This document shows, piece after piece, positions 51,252 through 56,129 of a DNA stretch of 56,129 nt. Source of the DNA: an uncultured Acidimicrobiaceae bacterium (lineage in GTDB: Bacteria; Actinomycetota; Acidimicrobiia; Spongiisociales; UBA5794). The stretch spans positions 1-56,129 of the forward strand of contig CAMYKI010000029.1 in assembly GCA_947258985.1 (NCBI GenBank), in the 5' to 3' direction. Below the pieces are notes generated by a model. That model did no database searches. It worked only from the letters and a program-made list of their open reading frames with translations, and was not told where the DNA came from. The first letter of the stretch is position 1. Each line of letters starts with the position of its first letter. The translations under genes and the position numbers were made by a program.

Positions 51252-53384
51252 TTACCTCCGTCCTGCCAGGGCTACCTGGCCGAGTGCGAGCCCGCCGTCG
51301 TTTGGGGGGACCAAACGATGCGTCAGGACCGCAAAGCCCGACTCCTGTAAACCCTTTTGTGCGGCCTCCAGCAGTGTGACGTTCTGGAACACACCACCGC
51401 TGAGCGCCGCCGTATCAATATGGTACCGCTGCTGTATCTGCTGGGCCGCCGCCACCACAGCATCTGCCAGGGCTTGGTGGAAACGACCACTGACAATACC
51501 GACGGGCACCCCGGCGACCACGTCGGCGGCGATTGCTGCGATGACCGGCCCCGGATCGAACACCAATGCCTCGTCCGTTTCGAGGAGACCGAACTCGTAC
51601 GAGCCGGCCGCGTCGGGCGTCCCGAGCGCTTCGAGCTCGATGGCAGCCTGCCCCTCGTAACTGATCTCATGACGCACCCCGGCCAGAGAAGCGACCGCGT
51701 CGAATAGCCGGCCCATGCTGGTGGTCTCGATGGAATTGAGTCCGGTCTCCAGCTGCTGCCTGATGATGCGCTGCTCGACGTCCGGCGTGGCCGCAACCGC
51801 CGGGAGCTCCGGGTCCCAGTCGACCCCAGCGGCCCACAGGTGTGACAGTGCCATCCGGTAGGGACGTTTTACGGCCGCGTCCCCGCCAACCAGCTGAGCA
51901 ACGCCCAAGTGTCCGACCCGGCTCAGCCCGTCGAGATCGCCGATGAGCACCTCGCCACCCCAGATGGTGCCGTCGGTTCCGTACCCGGTGCCGTCGAAGC
52001 TGAACCCGATCGCCGGTCCGGTGTGCTGATTCTCGGCGATGACCGACCCAATGTGGGCGTGATGGTGTTGAACGTAGAGGAGCTTGTCCTCGTGGTGATC
52101 TTGGGCCCAGCGGGTGGAGAGATAGCGGGGGTGCATGTCGGCGATGATGCGGTCCGGCTGGATCCGGAACAAGCCCGTCATGTGCTCAACCGCGGCGGTG
52201 AAGGCGTCGAGTGTCTCGATGTTCTCCATGTCGCCGATGTGCTGGCTCATGAAGGCGTTGGTTCCCTCGGCGAGGCAGAAGGTTGCTTTGAGCTCGCCTC
52301 CGACCGCCAGGGTCGGCGGGACCGCCCTGGCCAGCCGAACCGGGAATGGGGCAAAGCCACGGCTGCGCCGGATGGGGAGTTCCTCCCCTGCGGCCGTTCG
52401 GACCACCGAATCATCGCAGTGGACGTGGATCAGCAGGTGATGCAGCGGGGTGTACGGCAGCATCACCCCGATGCGGCTGTTGCCGGGGGCGATGCCAGGG
52501 TCGAGGTCGCTCTGCGCAGATTCCTCGACGAGAACGATGGGGCGCTGTGGTGACAGGAGCAAGGCCCGTTCGGCGTCGGCGAGGTCACTGACTGCCTCGG
52601 CAGACTCGAGATCGGCGGCCATGACGGCAAAGGGCTTGGCGGTGCGGTGTTTTCTTTCTCGCAGCGTGGCGACGGCGGTGGCGTTGCGGGCGTCGCAAGC
52701 AAGGTGAAAGCCGCCGATTCCCTTGATTGCGATGACTTCTCCGACTCGGATGCGCTCCCGGGTAGCGGTGATGACATCATCGACGGGCAGCGCGGCGTCC
52801 TGCTCGAGCCAGACGTGGGGACCGCATTCGGCGCAGGCGTTGGGCTGGGCGTGAAAACGTCGGTTGGCAGGATCGTCGTACTCGGCCTGGCACCGGTCAC
52901 ACATGACAAACGAGGCCATCGTGGTCAGCGGTCTGTCGTACGGCATCTCCCGGGTAATGGTGAAGCGGGGACCGCAGTTGGTGCAGTTGATGAACGGATA
53001 GCGATAGCGGCGGTCGTCCGGATCGTTCATCTCGATGAGGCAGTCGGCGCAGACTTCCAGGTCGGGAGACACCAGGGTCGTTGCGTCGTCGTTGCGCAAG
53101 CTTGCGACGATGCTGAATTCGGTGTCTCCGGTTGGAGGGATCTCGGTGCGTTCGATCGTATCGATATGAGCCAGCGGTGGCTGGTCGGCCTGGAGCCGGA
53201 GTACAAACTCGTCGATCGATTGCGGGTTGCCTTCGATTTCTATGAAGACCCCGGCGCTGTCGTTGCCGACAAACCCGGTGAGTTCGAGGCCAGTGGCGAG
53301 CTGGTAAACGGTGGGCCGAAATCCCACGCCCTGAACGACTCCGGTCACCCGGAGCCGTTGCCGGATCATCGTCTGTTCGTTCAT
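51252..53384 (-). CDS. hypF: carbamoyltransferase HypF
   Basis: 710 residues from ATG 53384. Domains in order: acylphosphatase (RVTGVVQGVGFRPTVYQLAT, FVGNDSAGVFIEIEG), two zinc fingers (CADCLIEM...NCTNCGP and CDRCQAEY...ACAECGP), YrdC-like (EVIAIKGIGGFHLACDARNA, RKHRTAKPFAVM, PQRPIVLVE) and a Kae1-like domain (QHHHAHIGSVIAENQ, FSFDGTGYGTDGTIWGGEVL, ALSGGVFQNVTLLE). It makes carbamoyl-adenylate and transfers it to HypE. The frame extends upstream to 53441 without similarity. It is the first gene of hypF-C-D-E. Confidence 0.95.
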   Translation of the reverse strand: MNEQTMIRQRLRVTGVVQGVGFRPTVYQLATGLELTGFVGNDSAGVFIEIEGNPQSIDEFVLRLQADQPPLAHIDTIERTEIPPTGDTEFSIVASLRNDDATTLVSPDLEVCADCLIEMNDPDDRRYRYPFINCTNCGPRFTITREMPYDRPLTTMASFVMCDRCQAEYDDPANRRFHAQPNACAECGPHVWLEQDAALPVDDVITATRERIRVGEVIAIKGIGGFHLACDARNATAVATLRERKHRTAKPFAVMAADLESAEAVSDLADAERALLLSPQRPIVLVEESAQSDLDPGIAPGNSRIGVMLPYTPLHHLLIHVHCDDSVVRTAAGEELPIRRSRGFAPFPVRLARAVPPTLAVGGELKATFCLAEGTNAFMSQHIGDMENIETLDAFTAAVEHMTGLFRIQPDRIIADMHPRYLSTRWAQDHHEDKLLYVQHHHAHIGSVIAENQHTGPAIGFSFDGTGYGTDGTIWGGEVLIGDLDGLSRVGHLGVAQLVGGDAAVKRPYRMALSHLWAAGVDWDPELPAVAATPDVEQRIIRQQLETGLNSIETTSMGRLFDAVASLAGVRHEISYEGQAAIELEALGTPDAAGSYEFGLLETDEALVFDPGPVIAAIAADVVAGVPVGIVSGRFHQALADAVVAAAQQIQQRYHIDTAALSGGVFQNVTLLEAAQKGLQESGFAVLTHRLVPPNDGGLALGQVALAGRR

Positions 53385-53468
53385 ACGTCGGCCCAACCGT
53401 ACCGCTGCGCCCTGCCCAACGTGAGGGGCCAAGGACCCCACAGCTCAAGCCGTTTGGCGGGCCTCCCC

Positions 53469-53599
53469 AACCCAGGGTTCACAGATAGCAAAACCGGGCC
53501 TACGAACCCAGGGTTCACAGATAGCAAAACCGGGCCTACGAACCCAGGGTTCACAGATAGCAGTACCGGGCCTGCCAGCCCACGGTTCGCAGCTAGCCG
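53469..53599. repeat. 36-bp tandem repeats upstream of hypF
   Basis: Units start at 53469, 53505 and 53541 (AACCCAGGGTTCACAGATAG), a period of exactly 36. The first two copies are identical; the third has a few changes. A fourth, diverged copy runs from about 53577 to 53599 (CCCACGGTTCGCAGCTAG). There are no spacers, so it is not CRISPR. It lies 85 bases upstream of hypF and touches the end of the solute-binding-protein remnant. Confidence 0.9.
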
Positions 53600-53875
53600 C
53601 CGCCCTCGGCCTCCTCCAAGGCCACCCAGGCGGCTTCGATGTCGGAGAGGACTTGGTCCATCGTGCGGACACCGTCGACGTAATCCAGCATGCCCTGCCA
53701 GAAGGCGCTGCGTCCGGCGGGTGTCGCGGAGCCGATCGCGGGCAATGGATCCGAGGGCTCGCCGCACTTCCCGCTCTGACGGGTCGGTTTCCACGCCGTA
53801 GTAGTCGACGTCGAAACCGAGATTCGGTGAAATGAACTCCGATTCGGCCCCCAGCTCAGAGCCGGTTTCCGCCAC
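53593..53875 (-). pseudogene. C-terminal remnant of an extracellular solute-binding protein
   Basis: Two frames together give a recognisable end of a family-1 ABC solute-binding protein. The first reads GFDVDYYGVETDPSEREVRR. After a frame change near 53740, the second reads SAFWQGMLDYVDGVRTMDQV, continues LSDIEAAWVALEEAEGGG and stops at TAG 53593. An upstream in-frame stop lies at about 53894, so only about 90 of the usual 400+ residues remain. No permease or ATPase is nearby. Confidence 0.55.
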
Positions 53876-53879
53876 CCAG

Positions 53880-53937
53880 CTAAGTCCCGCTTAAGCCGCC
53901 CACAGGCGCACTAATGCGCGACTAAGAGCCGGCTAAT
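53880..53937. promoter_or_regulatory. 11-bp-spaced TAAG/TAAT direct repeats upstream of the secreted zincin gene
   Basis: CTAAG or CTAAT-type boxes have their TAA at 53881, 53892, 53912, 53923 and 53934. The spacings are 11, 20, 11 and 11. One-turn spacing of short direct repeats is typical of OmpR/PhoB- or SARP-type winged-helix activators. The site ends 23 bases before the start codon at 53960. Confidence 0.4.
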
Positions 53938-53959
53938 GCCCATTGCGGACGGTGTGGGT

Positions 53960-54568
53960 ATGGCTACATACACCACCTCCCGCATCATCACCGTCGCAGT
54001 CCTGGCAGCAACGCTGGGTACAGCAGCGCAGCCGAGCACGGCAGCCACCCCGCTACCCGCCCCGGTGTTCGCCAGCGAGCAGGACGCAGCCGCCTATGCG
54101 TCCACGCAGGACCTGTTCACCACAGCAGGATTCGAGGCCCCGGCCGCCACGATCGAGTTCTTCGACAACGAGGAAGGGTGCGGCGGGGCACGGGGGCGTG
54201 CCTGGCTCAACAACACGGGGACGGCAACAATCGCCATCTGCGCAACCCACGACAACCCCGAGGTGGAGACGACCTGGCGGCAGCGCACCCTGCTGCACGA
54301 GTTGGCGCATGCCTGGATCGACCAAAACGTCAACGCCGAGAGGATCGCGGCGTTCAGCGAGTTGCGGGGCCTGGAGGAATGGTCATCGCGAAGCGTGAAA
54401 TGGGAAGAGCGGGCCACCGAGCATGCGGCTGAGATCTTCATGTGGGGCATTCAGGGAGGCGACTACAAGATCGACTTCCGCCTCGACAAAACCGAGTGCG
54501 ATGAACTCTCCACCGGCTACGAACTACTGACCGGCGTCTCGATGACGTGTGACGAAGCAGCCGCCTGA
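53960..54568 (+). CDS. secreted zincin-like metallopeptidase
   Basis: 202 residues: signal peptide (TSRIITVAVLAATLGTAAQP, Ala-rich cleavage region), then a compact domain with the HExxH zinc motif LLHELAHAW at about 113-117 and a possible third ligand in EERATEHAAEIFMWG. Two Cys pairs are possible (EEGCGGA, AICATHD, TECDEL, MTCDEA). The family is not named and the substrate is unknown. The frame opens at 53936, but that ATG lies within the direct repeats and the signal peptide follows ATG 53960. Confidence 0.65.
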   Translation: MATYTTSRIITVAVLAATLGTAAQPSTAATPLPAPVFASEQDAAAYASTQDLFTTAGFEAPAATIEFFDNEEGCGGARGRAWLNNTGTATIAICATHDNPEVETTWRQRTLLHELAHAWIDQNVNAERIAAFSELRGLEEWSSRSVKWEERATEHAAEIFMWGIQGGDYKIDFRLDKTECDELSTGYELLTGVSMTCDEAAA

Positions 54569-54581
54569 GCCTACGCAGAAG

Positions 54582-55028
54582 TCAGCGGGCTTCGCCTCTC
54601 CGGAGTGCCCACAAAAGAGCACTTGCTCGACTCCCCAGCCTGGCGCAATCTGAGGAGAAGGCGACAAGATCGTCCAGCTCAATCAATTCGTGGGTGCCGT
54701 CGGCCAGGACACGATGAAGACGGTGTTCATCCTTGATGGTCGCCGGGTGGGCGTGCACGATTTCATTGCGCCGTCGAACCAGATCCCCGTACTCGTCCGA
54801 TATGGCCTTGGCGTCCATGTACGCGGAATCCGATACCTTGGTGTCACCGATAGCCGACTGAAGCTGTCGGGCTACGAGCACGGAAGTCATGGATGCTGAG
54901 CGGTGAGCCTTGCGACGTTCGGAATGAAGCTCCTCTGCGAGGTACACGATCGCCCATTCCATCTGAGCCCATCTATAGAGGGCTCGGCCGAGCGATTCAA
55001 AGTAGTCAGGATCCGTGGGCATTCTCAC
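54582..55028 (-). CDS. HEPN-like helical protein
   Basis: 148 residues, all-helical and soluble: YFESLGRALYRWAQMEWAIV, then DLVRRRNEIVHAHPATI. The RNEIVH segment fits the Rx4-6H motif of HEPN ribonucleases, and its position after two long helices fits the fold. The C-terminal part (LHRVLADGTHELIELDDLV) is a short strand pair and a helix. No MNT antitoxin or other defence partner is adjacent. The motif is short, so HEPN membership is an inference. Confidence 0.5.
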   Translation of the reverse strand: MRMPTDPDYFESLGRALYRWAQMEWAIVYLAEELHSERRKAHRSASMTSVLVARQLQSAIGDTKVSDSAYMDAKAISDEYGDLVRRRNEIVHAHPATIKDEHRLHRVLADGTHELIELDDLVAFSSDCARLGSRASALLWALRRGEAR

Positions 55029-55146
55029 ACTTTGCAGGTCGACTAGACCCCATCATTGCAGACGCAATCGGATCGAGCAGTCATAATCTCCGTTATTGCG
55101 TAACTGGCGGCCACATTCGGCCGTCAGCTACGCCGGAACCGGTTTG

Positions 55147-55989
55147 CTAAGCGGAAACGTAATCCCGCCAGGAGTGTTGCGGCTCGTAACCCAGTATCTC
55201 GCGGGCCTTGTTGATGGACAGCAACGTGTCGTGGCCGGTCACCCCGCCGCGGATCGGGACGTTGGGATAGACCTCGGCCATCAGATCGAGGCTCTCCCTT
55301 GTCATACAGTTGTCGGCCGCGGCCACGAGAAACGCCTTGGTGCCCGAGATGTCCGCAGCCAACGACAGACGTACGGCCTGGGCGACATCCCTGGCATCGA
55401 CGTACCCCCACAGGTTCCAGCGGCGGATGGTGGCATCGTCCCAGAATCCGGGAAAGCGCTCCTGGTACTCCGACTCCTCCATGATGTTGGAGATCCTCAA
55501 CGCGACAAACGGAATCCCCGACCATCTGTTGAATTGCTCGGCGATGACCTCGCCGGCGAGTTTGGACAGCGCATAGTGGAACTCGGGGAGACGGGGATGA
55601 TCCTCGTCGATCGGTGCGTACCGCGGCTGCTCCCGCTCGAATGGGATCCCGATAAGCGTTTCCGAGGACGCCCACACGACCCTGTCGAGGCCGAGGATCT
55701 CCGCCGCGGAGAACACGTTGTACGTGGACATCATGTTGATGCGGAAGGTCTCCCCCGGCGGGACGATATTGGGTGCGGGAATCGCGGCCAGGTGCACGAC
55801 GGCATCAGCTCCGCGCAGCGACTCGATGGTCTGGCTCAGATCGGTTAGATCGGCAACCCGCGTGGGATCATCGGGATGTAGCGATGCCGCCACATCCACA
55901 TCCAACACGTCGTAGCCATGTTCGACCAGGTCGGTGACAACGGCTCTTCCGGCTTTGCCGCTTCCACCGGTTACGACGATGCGGGACAC
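55147..55989 (-). CDS. NAD-dependent epimerase/dehydratase (extended SDR)
   Basis: 280 residues: Rossmann start IVVTGGSGKAGRAVVTDLVE, ADAVVHLAAIPAPN, a Ser and YALSKLAGEVIAEQF (YxxxK catalytic pair), and WGYVDARDVAQAVRLSLAAD. It resembles nucleotide-sugar epimerases/dehydratases; the substrate is unclear. It is isolated, with a 118-base gap before the HEPN-like gene in which I see nothing. Confidence 0.85.
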   Translation of the reverse strand: MSRIVVTGGSGKAGRAVVTDLVEHGYDVLDVDVAASLHPDDPTRVADLTDLSQTIESLRGADAVVHLAAIPAPNIVPPGETFRINMMSTYNVFSAAEILGLDRVVWASSETLIGIPFEREQPRYAPIDEDHPRLPEFHYALSKLAGEVIAEQFNRWSGIPFVALRISNIMEESEYQERFPGFWDDATIRRWNLWGYVDARDVAQAVRLSLAADISGTKAFLVAAADNCMTRESLDLMAEVYPNVPIRGGVTGHDTLLSINKAREILGYEPQHSWRDYVSA

Positions 55990-56067
55990 GCTGCCTCCTC
56001 TGTAGCTGTTATCAGCGCATCATACGGAGGCGAGGCACCCGCCCGATCGGCCGGTGCGAGGGAGTCC

Positions 56068-56129
56068 TCAGGTCTGGTGGATCGGCGCTACCCGGGCCGC
56101 GGCACCGCGGAGTTCGGCGGCGCTGACAA
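56068..56129 (-). CDS. possible 3' end of a gene entering from the right edge
   Basis: On the minus strand one frame from the edge reads VSAAELRGAAARVAPIHQT and ends at TGA 56068. Composition is plausible for a gene terminus, but 20 codons cannot be identified. Confidence 0.25.
   Translation of the reverse strand, partial: VSAAELRGAAARVAPIHQT

Noticed and set aside
53469..53599. CRISPR array with 36-bp repeats
   Set aside because: The units are directly contiguous with no spacers, and no cas genes are present.
56068..56129. Start of a threonine dehydratase-like gene (AAARVAPIHQT resembles its N-terminus)
   Set aside because: A stop codon follows at once, and 20 residues are too few to identify anything.
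1..56129. tRNA or rRNA genes
   Set aside because: No cloverleaf with a GGTTCGAATCC-type T arm or rRNA signature was seen while reading either strand; a covariance scan would be decisive.

Overview
The window is high-GC, densely coded DNA from an actinobacterium. Four things point to an Acidimicrobiia-like lineage, though this is inference from gene content and no 16S gene is present: SLH-type surface domains, several predicted F420-dependent enzymes (an LLM-class oxidoreductase, a PPOX-type protein and a DDN-type nitroreductase), actinobacterial flagellar late genes, and the aceE-type homodimeric pyruvate dehydrogenase. I saw no rRNA, tRNA, CRISPR array, transposase or phage genes.

Layout. 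1-1.7 kb: 5' end of an SLH surface protein, an M15 peptidase and a LysR remnant. 1.9-9.7 kb: a cysteine-desulfurase-like enzyme, an adenosine-deaminase-family enzyme, a DUF2202 lipoprotein, an EamA exporter, a putative glycoside hydrolase, two VOC proteins and an MBL-fold/rhodanese protein. 9.8-16.4 kb: aceE with an F420 oxidoreductase, a PPOX protein, a membrane protein of unknown function and a GAF histidine kinase preceded by three structured 101-bp repeats. 16.9-21.5 kb: an RNA methyltransferase, a HAD phosphatase, a NarL-type two-component pair, and an AbiEi/DUF559 gene flanked by palindromic repeats. 21.5-29.8 kb: a MacB-like ABC exporter, a hydrolase, an M15 lipoprotein, a Na+/H+ antiporter and small enzymes. 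29.9-34.4 kb: flagellar late genes (fliC, fliD, fliS, a small fliT-like ORF, and a FliA/WhiG sigma factor transcribed divergently). 34.5-38.9 kb: PhoH, GpsA, Tag, and a DAHP synthase-chorismate mutase fusion preceded by a Phe/Tyr-rich leader peptide and attenuator. 39-47 kb: a frameshifted Asp-box propeller protein, a YgjV-like protein, heme A synthesis (ctaA-ctaB) and a GT87-like mannosyltransferase. 47-53.4 kb: a degenerate hybrid kinase and hypF-hypC-hypD-hypE. 53.4-56.1 kb: a 36-bp minisatellite, a solute-binding-protein remnant, a secreted zincin, a HEPN-like protein and an SDR epimerase.

The strongest new observation is a complete textbook attenuation system upstream of the DAHP synthase-chorismate mutase gene. 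It has a short ORF with six aromatic codons in a run of seven, a 9-nt antiterminator pairing and a U-tailed terminator. Other notable signals are a flagellin gene that has lost about 35 codons of its conserved C-terminal domain together with the reading frame; a sharp intragenic change of codon use shared by the flagellin and the SLH gene; three families of palindromic or structured repeats, one with a compensatory base change; and a hybrid histidine kinase whose phosphoacceptor His is Arg.

Several genes look broken (LysR fragment, flagellin, propeller protein, solute-binding protein). Some of these may be assembly or sequencing errors rather than real decay, and reads would have to decide.
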